Below, one piece after another: positions 33,185 through 41,027 of a stretch of 64,000 bases of DNA. Under the pieces are notes generated by a model. It ran no database searches, was not told where the DNA came from, and was given only the letters and a program-made list of their open reading frames with translations. How positions within the stretch are numbered: position 1 is the stretch's first letter; the number at the start of each line of letters is the position of its first letter. This DNA is from Clostridiales bacterium CHKCI001 (GTDB lineage: Bacteria > Bacillota > Clostridia > Lachnospirales > Lachnospiraceae): the NCBI GenBank assembly GCA_900045905.1, contig FCNS01000031.1:1-64000 (forward strand). Reading direction: 5' to 3'. The translations under genes and the position numbers were made by a program.

Positions 33185-35782
33185 ATGAAACAAAAATTTG
33201 ACGTAACAGGAATGACTTGTAGTGCCTGTAGTGCCCATGTAGAAAAGTCAGTCAGGAAACTGGATGGGGTACTTGAAGTAAATGTGAATTTACTCCAGAA
33301 TTCCATGTCTGTGGAGTATGATGAAAATAAATTAAATGATGATCAGATTATACAGGCTGTTATAGATGGAGGATATGGGGCTTCTGTAAAAGGAAAGCAG
33401 ACGACACAGGAAACAGCAAAAAATACTGGAAAGTCAGTCATTCAGGAACAGATTGCATCAATGAAAAAAAGGTTGATTATTTCCTTTGTCTTTTTAATTC
33501 CGTTATTTTATATTTCCATGGGTCATATGATGGGAGCACCACTTCCAGGTATTTTGACAGATCATGAGAATATTATGGTTTTTGCTTTAACGCAGTTATT
33601 TTTGACGCTTCCAATTATGTATGTAAATCGTAAGTATTATAAGGTTGGATTTAAGACATTATTTCATGGAGCGCCAAATATGGACTCTTTGATTGCGATT
33701 GGTTCTTCGGCGGCGGCGATCTACAGTATTTATTCGATCTTTTGTATGGGATATTATATGGGGCATGGACAAATGGATCTAGCACATTCTCATGCAATGG
33801 ATTTGTATTTTGAGTCCGCAGGTATGATATTGACATTAATTACACTTGGGAAATATCTGGAAACTCGTTCAAAAGGAAGAACGTCCGATGCAATTACAAA
33901 ATTAATGAATCTGGCACCCAAGACAGCCATTGTTTTGAGAAATGGAACAGAAGTGGAAGTTCCAATCGAACAAGTGGTAGTAGGAGATATTCTTGTTGTA
34001 CGTCCAGGACAGAGTATTCCAGTAGATGGTGTTTTGACAGAGGGAAATTCTTCTGTGGATGAAGCTGCGATTACAGGAGAGAGTATTCCTGTAGAAAAAT
34101 CAGTAGGAGATACCGTAATTAGTGCCACGATTAATAAGTCAGGATTCTTTAAAATGCGTGCGACAAGAGTTGGAGATGATACAACATTAGCTCAGATTGT
34201 ACGATTGGTAGAAGAAGCAGGAAGTTCCAAAGCTCCGATTGCAAAACTGGCAGATCAAGTAAGCGGAATTTTTGTACCGATTGTAATTACGATTGCAGTT
34301 GTATCGGCAGTTATTTGGTTGATTGCTGGATATTCCTTTGCTTTTGCATTATCGATTGGGATTGCAGTGTTAGTTATTTCCTGCCCATGTGCATTAGGTT
34401 TGGCTACGCCAACAGCCATTATGGTTGGAACGGGAAAAGGAGCAGAAAATGGAATTTTAATTAAATCTGCAGAAAGTTTAGAAATTGCACATGAAGTACA
34501 CACGGTTGTATTGGATAAGACTGGTACTGTTACAGAAGGAAAGCCTGTTGTAACTGATATAATTGCAGAAGATGGAGTCGATCCATTCTGGCTATTGCAA
34601 GCGGCCGCGTCCATTGAACATGCTTCGGAACATCCATTATCCGATGCAGTAACGGAATATGCGAAGAAGAGCAACTGTAGTTTATTAGAGGTAGAGCAGT
34701 TTGAGTCCATGACAGGACGAGGTATTAAAGGAATTGTCAAAGGGCAGTGGATTTATGCAGGAAATGCAAAGATGATGGAAGAAATGCAAATTCCAGTTAC
34801 CAATAAAAAACTGGCAGAACAATTATCAGAAGACGGAAAGACAGCATTGTTTTTTGCGGAAAATAAAAAAATGCTTGGTATTATTGCAGTGGCAGACGTG
34901 ATTAAACAGACGAGTCGTCAGGCGATTGCAGAGATGAAAAAAATGGGATTAGAAGTGGTAATGCTTACTGGAGATAACAAAAAAACAGCACAGGCAATTC
35001 AAAAGCAAGTTGGAATTGATCGTGTGATTGCAGAAGTTATGCCACAGGACAAAGAAAGTGAAATCAAAAAAATCCAGCAGCAAGGCAAAAAAGTTGCGAT
35101 GGTTGGAGATGGAATTAATGATGCTCCAGCACTGGTACGTGCAGATGTGGGAATTGCAATTGGAGCAGGTACTGATGTAGCAATTGATGCAGCTGACATT
35201 GTATTAATGAAGAGTGATCTATTAGATTGTGTATCTGCAATTCAGCTAAGTAAAGCGGTAATCCGAAATATAAAAGAAAATCTATTTTGGGCATTCTTTT
35301 ATAATGTAATTGGAATTCCTGTAGCAGCAGGTATTCTTTATATTCCGTTTGCATTAAAACTCAATCCAATGATTGGAGCTGCAGCGATGAGTTTTAGTTC
35401 TGTGTTTGTAGTAAGTAATGCGCTGCGATTAAAGAGATTTAAGCCAAGTTTCCGTAAACATAATAATCAGGAAGTATCCTGTGCATCGGCAACGTCGGCG
35501 GCATGCCCGTTAAATTCAACAGAATATCCAGTCAATACTGGTTCTGATAATCAAGTAGAAAAGGAGAAGAATGAAATGAAAAAGACAATGAAAATTGAAG
35601 GAATGATGTGTCCACATTGTGTTGCAAGAGTAACAGATGCATTAAATAAAGTAGATGGAGTAACTGCACAAGTAAGCTTGGAAGATAAGGCTGCTTATGT
35701 AATTGTTGAAGATGGAGTTAGTGATGAAACACTTACAAAGGCAGTAACGGATGCAGGTTATACTGTTGTTTCAGTAGAATAA
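33185..35782 (+). CDS. copA: Copper-translocating P-type ATPase with N- and C-terminal HMA domains
   Basis: This 865-residue P1B ATPase exports Cu+. An N-terminal HMA domain has GMTCSAC (C12, C15). Eight membrane segments include the CPC metal site (C400-P401-C402). The phosphorylation Asp is D444 (DKTGT), the HP motif is SEHPLSDA, and [10 protein letters not shown] closes the P domain. After about residue 775 comes a linker and a second HMA domain (GMMCPHC) at the C-terminus, unusual for CopA. An internal AAGGAG nine bases before an in-frame ATG (35576) could start a separate 68-residue CopZ-like protein. GGAGG precedes ATG 33185. csoR follows. Confidence 0.95.
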   Translation: MKQKFDVTGMTCSACSAHVEKSVRKLDGVLEVNVNLLQNSMSVEYDENKLNDDQIIQAVIDGGYGASVKGKQTTQETAKNTGKSVIQEQIASMKKRLIISFVFLIPLFYISMGHMMGAPLPGILTDHENIMVFALTQLFLTLPIMYVNRKYYKVGFKTLFHGAPNMDSLIAIGSSAAAIYSIYSIFCMGYYMGHGQMDLAHSHAMDLYFESAGMILTLITLGKYLETRSKGRTSDAITKLMNLAPKTAIVLRNGTEVEVPIEQVVVGDILVVRPGQSIPVDGVLTEGNSSVDEAAITGESIPVEKSVGDTVISATINKSGFFKMRATRVGDDTTLAQIVRLVEEAGSSKAPIAKLADQVSGIFVPIVITIAVVSAVIWLIAGYSFAFALSIGIAVLVISCPCALGLATPTAIMVGTGKGAENGILIKSAESLEIAHEVHTVVLDKTGTVTEGKPVVTDIIAEDGVDPFWLLQAAASIEHASEHPLSDAVTEYAKKSNCSLLEVEQFESMTGRGIKGIVKGQWIYAGNAKMMEEMQIPVTNKKLAEQLSEDGKTALFFAENKKMLGIIAVADVIKQTSRQAIAEMKKMGLEVVMLTGDNKKTAQAIQKQVGIDRVIAEVMPQDKESEIKKIQQQGKKVAMVGDGINDAPALVRADVGIAIGAGTDVAIDAADIVLMKSDLLDCVSAIQLSKAVIRNIKENLFWAFFYNVIGIPVAAGILYIPFALKLNPMIGAAAMSFSSVFVVSNALRLKRFKPSFRKHNNQEVSCASATSAACPLNSTEYPVNTGSDNQVEKEKNEMKKTMKIEGMMCPHCVARVTDALNKVDGVTAQVSLEDKAAYVIVEDGVSDETLTKAVTDAGYTVVSVE
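35576..35782 (+). CDS. Possible internally initiated CopZ-like copper chaperone (3' end of copA)
   Basis: Within copA, AAGGAG (35561-35566) stands nine bases before the in-frame ATG 35576. Translation there gives 68 residues beginning [15 protein letters not shown], a complete HMA domain of CopZ size. In other bacteria CopZ is a separate gene, and in E. coli a short chaperone arises from copA by frameshifting, so internal initiation is a reasonable idea. It is not proven; the frame is also simply the C-terminus of CopA. Confidence 0.45.
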   Translation: MKKTMKIEGMMCPHCVARVTDALNKVDGVTAQVSLEDKAAYVIVEDGVSDETLTKAVTDAGYTVVSVE

Positions 35783-35812
35783 AAGAATTCAGTGAAAGGA
35801 AAGGAGATATCT

Positions 35813-36079
35813 GTGCAGGCGGACAAAAATAAAGTAAATCGATTATTAAAAACAGCCAGAGGTCAAATAGATGGAATTTTAAAAATGATTGAGGAAGATC
35901 GTTACTGTGTAGATATTTCAAATCAGTTGATGGCAACACAGGCGATTCTCAAACGTGCCAATCAAGAAATCATCCGAGCTCATATGAAATGTTGTGTAAA
36001 AGATGCAATGGAGCAAGGAAATGCAGAGGAAAAAATAGAAGAATTGATTGGTTTAATGGATAAAATTGCAAAAAGCTAA
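35813..36079 (+). CDS. csoR: Copper-sensing transcriptional repressor CsoR
   Basis: This 88-residue all-helical repressor has the CsoR metal set C-x24-H-x3-C (CVDIS, AHMKCC), and starts with the usual NRLLKTARGQIDGILKMIEEDRYC. Loss of DNA binding on Cu(I) releases copA. GTG 35813 follows AAAGGAGAT; a GTG at 35792 has no ribosome site. It is downstream of copA in the same unit and probably acts at the operator 33155-33171. Confidence 0.92.
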   Translation: MQADKNKVNRLLKTARGQIDGILKMIEEDRYCVDISNQLMATQAILKRANQEIIRAHMKCCVKDAMEQGNAEEKIEELIGLMDKIAKS

Positions 36080-36095
36080 AAATTAAGAGACATTA

Positions 36096-36141
36096 AAAAA
36101 CAGTGCATGGAGGAAGAATTCGTTTTCCATGCACTGTTTTT
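36096..36141 (+). terminator. Intrinsic terminator after csoR
   Basis: AAAAACAGTGCATGGA (36096-36111) pairs with TCCATGCACTGTTTTT (36126-36141), a 16-bp perfect stem with T's in the 3' arm. Confidence 0.9.
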
Positions 36142-36188
36142 ATTGTGTATGCAAAAGGAAGGAGCTTCCTTTTGTTGTATGATGATAA
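36140..36188. repeat. Dispersed palindromic repeat copy
   Basis: TTATTGTGTATGCAAAAGGA, AGGAGCTTCC and TTTTGTTGTATGATGATAA match the repeat family. It begins in the T-run of the csoR terminator. Confidence 0.7.
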
Positions 36189-36218
36189 AATTTTAGTGTT
36201 ATCTTAGTGGTAATCTTT

Positions 36219-37094
36219 TTATGAAAGAGTTTTCTTTTTCTGTTCTCTCAAAAATTTAATTGCAGAAATGCCTGCTTTGGCTCCCTCCCCAACAGCTGTG
36301 GACACTTGAAGGATTCCTCCAATACAATCTCCAGCTGCAAAAACACCTGGAAGAGCAGTTGCCATAGAGTCATCTACGATAATTTTATCATTTTCTAATA
36401 AAAGCCCTAGTTTTTTTGCGAGATCACTTCCATTTGCTGTACCAAGAGCAACGAATAGACCAGATACAGTAAGTGTAGAGTCATCGTCAAATACAACTTC
36501 TTCCAAAGAAGTATTACCATTGAGCTGACGGATTGGTGTTTTAATTACATTCATATCTTCAGGGAAATCAACCTGTGGTTCTAGTCCATTTGTAAGAATT
36601 GTTACATGACTAGCCATTGGAAGCAATTCTTGTGCCTCATGGAGAGCATACTCTCCATTACCGAGGACGGCAACATCTTTGCCACGATAGAAGAACGCAT
36701 CGCAAACTGCACAGTAGCTAACACCCTTTCCTTCTAATTCCGATAAGTGAGGAATCTTTACTTTATTTCTAGGAGCACCTGTAGCAAGAATAATTACTTT
36801 GGAATCAATGGTCTGATTGTTGGTATCTGTTGAGAAATTGCCATTCCAAGAAATTCCTACAACTTCTTCTTCTATGAATGCACCTCCCAAAGTAATTACT
36901 TGATTACGGCCCCGTTCTAATAAAGTTTCCCCCGAGATTGGTTCTTCTAAACCGAAGTAATTTTCTATTTTTTCTGCCATTTTTAAAGAACTATTATCGG
37001 TTCCTATTACGGTAGCAGAAAATCCAGCACGCAAAATATAAAGTGCAGCGGATAAACCAGCAGGGCCAGCCCCAATAATGACTGCATCTTTCAT
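36219..37094 (-). CDS. trxB: Thioredoxin reductase-like flavoprotein lacking canonical NADPH motifs
   Basis: This 291-residue flavoprotein has the FAD motif GAGPAGLSAALY (8-19), the redox pair C128-A-V-C131, and the second FAD motif GVFAAGDC near the end. The NADPH half is atypical: GNGEYA (145-150) stands where GGGDSA is expected, and LTNG (167-170) where HRR would bind the NADPH phosphate. It is also about 20 residues short. This fits the ferredoxin-dependent reductases known from clostridia. trxA lies just upstream (18 bases between them), so the two form one thioredoxin system. GGGGGAG precedes the ATG. Confidence 0.85.
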   Translation of the reverse strand: MKDAVIIGAGPAGLSAALYILRAGFSATVIGTDNSSLKMAEKIENYFGLEEPISGETLLERGRNQVITLGGAFIEEEVVGISWNGNFSTDTNNQTIDSKVIILATGAPRNKVKIPHLSELEGKGVSYCAVCDAFFYRGKDVAVLGNGEYALHEAQELLPMASHVTILTNGLEPQVDFPEDMNVIKTPIRQLNGNTSLEEVVFDDDSTLTVSGLFVALGTANGSDLAKKLGLLLENDKIIVDDSMATALPGVFAAGDCIGGILQVSTAVGEGAKAGISAIKFLREQKKKTLS

Positions 37095-37112
37095 TGAAAC
37101 TCCCCCTTTGAA

Positions 37113-37424
37113 TTATGCACGAATCATGGATTCGATAGAAGATTTTGGAACAACACCCACGGATTGGTTTACGACCTGTCCATTTTTTAAAACAACAAGC
37201 GTAGGAATGCTCATAACAGAGAATTGTTCTGCGAGTTCAGGTTGTTCATCTACGTTAACTTTGCAAACCTTTACGGTTGGATTTTCTTCTGCTACTTCAT
37301 CTACAACAGGAGAAAGCATACGGCATGGTCCACACCATGTTGCCCAAAAATCAATTAAAACGGTTTGAGAAGTCTGAACTGCTTCTGATTGAAAGTTTTC
37401 TTTTGTTAATGTTATAACTGCCAT
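37113..37424 (-). CDS. trxA: Thioredoxin
   Basis: This 103-residue protein has the active site WATWCGPCRM (28-37 region) and the cis-Pro in MSIPTLVV. It reduces protein disulfides and is itself reduced by the TrxB-like protein encoded next. AAAAAGGAGCG precedes the ATG. The leader contains two hairpins. Confidence 0.96.
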   Translation of the reverse strand: MAVITLTKENFQSEAVQTSQTVLIDFWATWCGPCRMLSPVVDEVAEENPTVKVCKVNVDEQPELAEQFSVMSIPTLVVLKNGQVVNQSVGVVPKSSIESMIRA

Positions 37425-37442
37425 AATAATCGCTCCTTTTTG

Positions 37443-37562
37443 TTAAAAGTTTCCCTGAAAATTCAGAGAAAGGGGCTGCTGCACAATATTTTTATGCAAC
37501 AGTCCCTATCAATAAATGTCTAGGTTCTATTATAATATAATGGAAAAAAATTCGTTTGTAAA
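37443..37562 (-). promoter_or_regulatory. trxA promoter and hairpin-rich leader
   Basis: On the minus strand TTTACA (37557-37562), 17-bp spacer, TATATT (37534-37539). Downstream, AGGGACTGTTGCA/TGCAGCAGCCCCT (37471-37507) is a strong hairpin and TTTCTCTGAA/TTCAGGGAAA a second. The first may be the terminator of the upstream glycosyltransferase gene, or an attenuator in the trxA leader; no long T-run follows. Confidence 0.5.
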
Positions 37563-37601
37563 GGGTATTTCCTATGTATTTACTGGAAAATTAAAATCGT
37601 T

Positions 37602-38864
37602 TTATTGTCGAATCTCTTGCACACTCTTGCTGATTGTATGGCTGATTGGCTCCCATTTTACTGGTTTTACGAGGGCTGCGATAGAGATTGGAATATACGT
37701 AAATGTATAAAGTGGGAAGGTAAAGATATATAAAATCTTTTTCCACATTGGAGCATAAATCCGTTTCCATTGTGTAATAGTAGTAATAATACCAAAGAAC
37801 AATAGAGAGAGATAAATACCATATAAGTTTTCTCCTACCCGCAATAGTGCAGCTTCAGCGATGAATTCTCTGCCGCTGTAAATTCCAATGAAAGCCAACG
37901 TAGTATTGGTTATAATAGTAGCAAGTGTAAGCAATGTAGCAGGTGCAATTGTCATTAACATATCATAGCAAATAAAACTGCGGTCTTTGATACATTTTTT
38001 TAATAGTTGTCCGCCATAGTTGGCAGTTACCTGATAGAATCCCTTTGCCCAACGCATCCTCTGCTTCCAAGAAGTCTGGAAAGAAACAGGCTGCTCATCG
38101 TATAATACTGCATTTTCACAGTAACCAATCTTTTCATTGTGAAGTACGCTGTCCATGGAAAACTCAATGTCCTCGGTAAGCAAATGATGTTTCCAGCCGC
38201 CATTTCTCTTGATAATATCAGTTGAAACAAGGAAACCAGTTCCAGAAATTGTACAACTTAAATTGCAGCGCATTCTAGCACCATTTAAGTATTTAGATTC
38301 GCGTAAAAACCAGAGTGCGTATCCAGCAGAGATCCAATTGGAACCATAATTTTTAGAGTTACGATAACTTGTAAGAATACGGTAACCTTGATCGAAGGTA
38401 CGATTCATTTCATATACATAGTTGTTTTCCAATACATTGTCTGCATCAAAAACCATATAACCTTCGTAAGCATCTAATCCAATGGTCTCCTCGATTTTGG
38501 AAAATGCATAGTCAAGTGCATAGCCTTTTCCAACAAGTTGATGGTTAAAACGTTCATAAACAGTGGCTCCATAACTTCTCGCAATCTCAGCTGTGTTATC
38601 AGTACAATTATCGGCTACAACAAAAACATCTAACAATTCTTTTGGATATTTTTGATCGTTAATGCTTTGCAATAACTCTCCGATTACTGCACTTTCATTT
38701 CGAGCTGAAATTAGAACTGCAAATTTGTGCATCTTTTTTGGTGTATGTTCCAGACTGCGATCTTTCTTAAGAAAACAAATAAATACATAGACAATCTGAT
38801 AAGCATAACACAGGAAGAAAAGAAGCAAAATAAACAAATTGAAATTTTTAATAAATGTGAGCAT
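37602..38864 (-). CDS. Membrane-bound family 2 glycosyltransferase
   Basis: This 420-residue protein has one N-terminal membrane helix (about 8-33), a GT2 domain, and three to four C-terminal helices. GT2 motifs are VLISARNESAVIGE, ADNCTDNT (first Asp), VFDADN, LTEDIEFS and QRMRW, the last typical of processive beta-glycosyltransferases. The acceptor polysaccharide is unknown. GAAGGAGAG precedes the ATG, and TTGATA-16 bp-TATACT (38909-38936, minus strand) is the likely promoter. It stands alone. Confidence 0.87.
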   Translation of the reverse strand: MLTFIKNFNLFILLLFFLCYAYQIVYVFICFLKKDRSLEHTPKKMHKFAVLISARNESAVIGELLQSINDQKYPKELLDVFVVADNCTDNTAEIARSYGATVYERFNHQLVGKGYALDYAFSKIEETIGLDAYEGYMVFDADNVLENNYVYEMNRTFDQGYRILTSYRNSKNYGSNWISAGYALWFLRESKYLNGARMRCNLSCTISGTGFLVSTDIIKRNGGWKHHLLTEDIEFSMDSVLHNEKIGYCENAVLYDEQPVSFQTSWKQRMRWAKGFYQVTANYGGQLLKKCIKDRSFICYDMLMTIAPATLLTLATIITNTTLAFIGIYSGREFIAEAALLRVGENLYGIYLSLLFFGIITTITQWKRIYAPMWKKILYIFTFPLYTFTYIPISIAALVKPVKWEPISHTISKSVQEIRQ

Positions 38865-38908
38865 ACAATCTCTCCTTCATCTGCGGAACACTATGTTCCT
38901 CCCTTTCT

Positions 38909-38936
38909 AGTATAAACATATATAGTATACTATCAA
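38909..38936 (-). promoter_or_regulatory. Promoter of the glycosyltransferase gene
   Basis: Minus strand TTGATA (38931-38936), 16-bp spacer, TATACT (38909-38914). GGAACATAGTGTTCC forms a small hairpin in the leader. The rest of the 364-base gap up to the tRNA is AT-rich with nothing else recognised. Confidence 0.6.
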
Positions 38937-39163
38937 AAATGTGTTTTTTGTGTGTCCTATGCTTTAAGATTTTCTGAATATAATCTGAAAATTTTTATAA
39001 AAAAGTTTAAGTTATATTGTTAAGAGAAAAATAAGAGTTGCTATTTTCTCTATTTAAAAAAAGAATAAAGATAAAACTTATGCAAAATGCACAAATAACC
39101 CATGTAAAATATGTGAAAAAATACTTCTAAAAATATAAATCTGTAATTATTAAAGAAAACCTA

Positions 39164-39192
39164 TTGACAGATTTGGAAATATCGGACATAAT
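39164..39192 (+). promoter_or_regulatory. Promoter of tRNA-Ser
   Basis: TTGACA (39164-39169), 17-bp spacer, CATAAT (39187-39192), about 37 bases before the tRNA. Confidence 0.75.
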
Positions 39193-39228
39193 AATTAAGG
39201 TTACTTAAAAAGGTTCCATATTAATTTT

Positions 39229-39319
39229 GGAGACGTATCGAAGAGGCCATAACGAGAACGACTCGAAATCGTTTGATCGGTCAAAAGCCGGTCCGTGGGT
39301 TCGAATCCCACCGTCTCCG
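39229..39319 (+). tRNA. tRNA-Ser (anticodon CGA)
   Basis: The 91-base sequence folds as a class II tRNA: acceptor GGAGACG/CGTCTCC, anticodon stem AACGA/TCGTT with loop CTCGAAA (anticodon CGA, codon UCG), a long variable arm with ATCGG/CCGGT pairing, T arm GTGGG-TTCGAAT-CCCAC, discriminator G. CCA is not encoded. The D arm TCG/CGA is short but standard for serine tRNAs. Confidence 0.95.
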
Positions 39320-39367
39320 TTAACAAAAGGAATTTCCACTGGAGCTTCCTTTTACATATCACAATAA
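39320..39367. repeat. Dispersed palindromic repeat copy, fused to the tRNA-Ser 3' end
   Basis: AACAAAAGGAATTTCCACTG, GAGCTTCC and TTTTACATATCACAATAA match one half and the centre of the repeat family; the left end is shortened and begins at the base after the tRNA discriminator. Confidence 0.7.
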
Positions 39368-39370
39368 CAA

Positions 39371-39407
39371 AAACGCCTACAAGTAAATCCATTGCTTGTA
39401 GGCGTTT
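39371..39407. terminator. Perfect hairpin between tRNA-Ser and metF
   Basis: AAACGCCTACAAG (39371-39383) pairs perfectly with CTTGTAGGCGTTT (39395-39407), 13 bp. It likely terminates the tRNA transcript. Confidence 0.75.
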
Positions 39408-39421
39408 CTACGTTGTTGTTC

Positions 39422-39451
39422 TTGACAATAAGAGGAAAGAAAAGGTAGAAT
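39422..39451 (+). promoter_or_regulatory. Promoter of metF-activase-metH
   Basis: TTGACA (39422-39427), 18-bp spacer, TAGAAT (39446-39451). The leader is only about 25 bases, which leaves no room for a SAM or cobalamin riboswitch. Confidence 0.8.
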
Positions 39452-39483
39452 ATAGGAAAATTTATCTAAGAAGGAGAAGTTTT

Positions 39484-40350
39484 ATGAAAATTAAGGACAT
39501 TTTGGCACAAGATAAAGTAACATTATCATTTGAAGTATTTCCTCCTAAAACCAATCTTAATTATGAATCAGTGGAAAAGGCTACGACGGAAATCGCACAA
39601 CTGAAACCAGATTTTATGAGTGTAACATATGGAGCTGGTGGAGGAACAAGCGAATTTACTGTAGATATTGCATCGAATCTCTACCATAATTATGGAGTAA
39701 ACTCATTGGCACATTTGACTTGTGTATCTTCTACGAAGGAACAGGTTCACCGTGTAGTAGAGCGTTTAAAAGAAGAAGGATTGGAGAATATATTAGCATT
39801 AAGAGGAGATTTGCCAAAGGATCGAACGCTTTTGGAAAATGCAGAATATCAATATGCTTCGGAGCTTATTTATGATTTGAAACAATTAGGAGATTTTTGC
39901 ATTGGAGGAGCTTGTTATCCAGAGGGGCATACAGAATCTGCCAATAAAGAAGAGGATATTAAGTATCTAAAAGAAAAAGTAGATGCAGGATGCGAATTTT
40001 TAACAACACAAATGTTTTTTGATAATAATATTCTATATAATTTTCTGTATCGTATTAGAGAAAAGGGAATTACCGTTCCTGTGATTGCGGGAATTATGCC
40101 TGTGACAAATGGAAATCAGATGAAGAGAATTTGTGAACTTTCAGGAACGTATTTGCCAACACGATTTAAGGCAATTGTAGATAAGTTTGGAGATACTCCA
40201 GATGCAATGAAACAAGCAGGAATTGCATATGCGACCGATCAAATTATTGACTTAGTTGCAAATGGAATTCGTCATATTCATGTCTATTCCATGAATAAGC
40301 CAGAAGTAGCAGCTGGAATTCAAGCAAATCTTTCCGAAATTATTAAATAA
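39484..40350 (+). CDS. metF: Methylenetetrahydrofolate reductase
   Basis: This 288-residue flavoprotein reduces 5,10-methylene-THF to 5-methyl-THF. It begins MKIKDILAQDKVTLSFEVFPPKTN and contains SVTYGAGGGTS, LALRGDLP and TQMFFDN, the MTHFR barrel motifs. AAGGAGA precedes ATG 39484; the open frame continues upstream through the tRNA but that is not coding. It feeds methyl groups to MetH encoded in the same operon. Confidence 0.95.
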   Translation: MKIKDILAQDKVTLSFEVFPPKTNLNYESVEKATTEIAQLKPDFMSVTYGAGGGTSEFTVDIASNLYHNYGVNSLAHLTCVSSTKEQVHRVVERLKEEGLENILALRGDLPKDRTLLENAEYQYASELIYDLKQLGDFCIGGACYPEGHTESANKEEDIKYLKEKVDAGCEFLTTQMFFDNNILYNFLYRIREKGITVPVIAGIMPVTNGNQMKRICELSGTYLPTRFKAIVDKFGDTPDAMKQAGIAYATDQIIDLVANGIRHIHVYSMNKPEVAAGIQANLSEIIK

Positions 40351-40363
40351 AGGATTTAATTAT

Positions 40364-41008
40364 ATGATTTCAGTCGATAAAAAAGAGGTACTTCGTTATC
40401 TTGGATATGGAAGAAGCGAAGCGGATATACAAGTAATGCGATCAATAGAGTCTGCTATTGAAAAGTTACAGCATGCGGCACAACCAAGATGGCTGTATGA
40501 TGTGTTTCCATTGCAGTTAGGGTCAGAAAATCAGATTGACTTCTTTTGTTTTAAAGCCCATTCCAAACATCTTTCTAAAAATCTAAAAGGATGCGAAAAG
40601 GTTGTCATTTTTGCTGCTACTCTGGGGATACAGGTGGATTTGCTAATCGAACGCTATGTAAAACTTCAAATTAGTCAGGGCGTTATTATGCAGGCAGTTG
40701 CTGCTGCAATGATTGAACAATTTTGTGATGAATGTCAGGAAGAGATTCGTCAGAAAATGGAGTTAGAAGGTTGGTATTTGCGGCCGAGATTTAGTCCAGG
40801 ATATGGAGATTTTTCATTAAATCATCAAACCGAGATTATTTCTGTATTGCAGTGTCCAAAAAAAATTGGACTGACGCTGACGGATAGTTTGTTGATGGCA
40901 CCTGCCAAATCCGTAACTGCAGTGATTGGATTAAGCAGAACGCAGCAGCCTTGTCATAGACATGGATGTGAAGCATGTGAAAAAAAAGATTGCGCTTTTC
41001 GCAGATAA
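40364..41008 (+). CDS. Methionine synthase activation-domain protein (stand-alone)
   Basis: This 214-residue protein matches the SAM-binding activation domain of MetH (RPRFSPGYGDFSL, about 140-152, binds SAM). In E. coli it is the C-terminal domain of MetH; here it is a separate gene between metF and metH. It should support reductive remethylation of cob(II)alamin. The C-terminus has a Cys cluster (CHRHGCEACEKKDC) not in the E. coli domain. The ribosome site AAGGATT is modest. It starts 13 bases after metF. Confidence 0.9.
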   Translation: MISVDKKEVLRYLGYGRSEADIQVMRSIESAIEKLQHAAQPRWLYDVFPLQLGSENQIDFFCFKAHSKHLSKNLKGCEKVVIFAATLGIQVDLLIERYVKLQISQGVIMQAVAAAMIEQFCDECQEEIRQKMELEGWYLRPRFSPGYGDFSLNHQTEIISVLQCPKKIGLTLTDSLLMAPAKSVTAVIGLSRTQQPCHRHGCEACEKKDCAFRR

Positions 41009-41027
41009 GTAGAGAAAGGAGACTTCC

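Noticed and set aside
39295-39483. Long upstream extension of the metF frame
   Set aside because: It crosses the tRNA-Ser gene, the repeat, a terminator hairpin and the metF promoter; the true start is ATG 39484.
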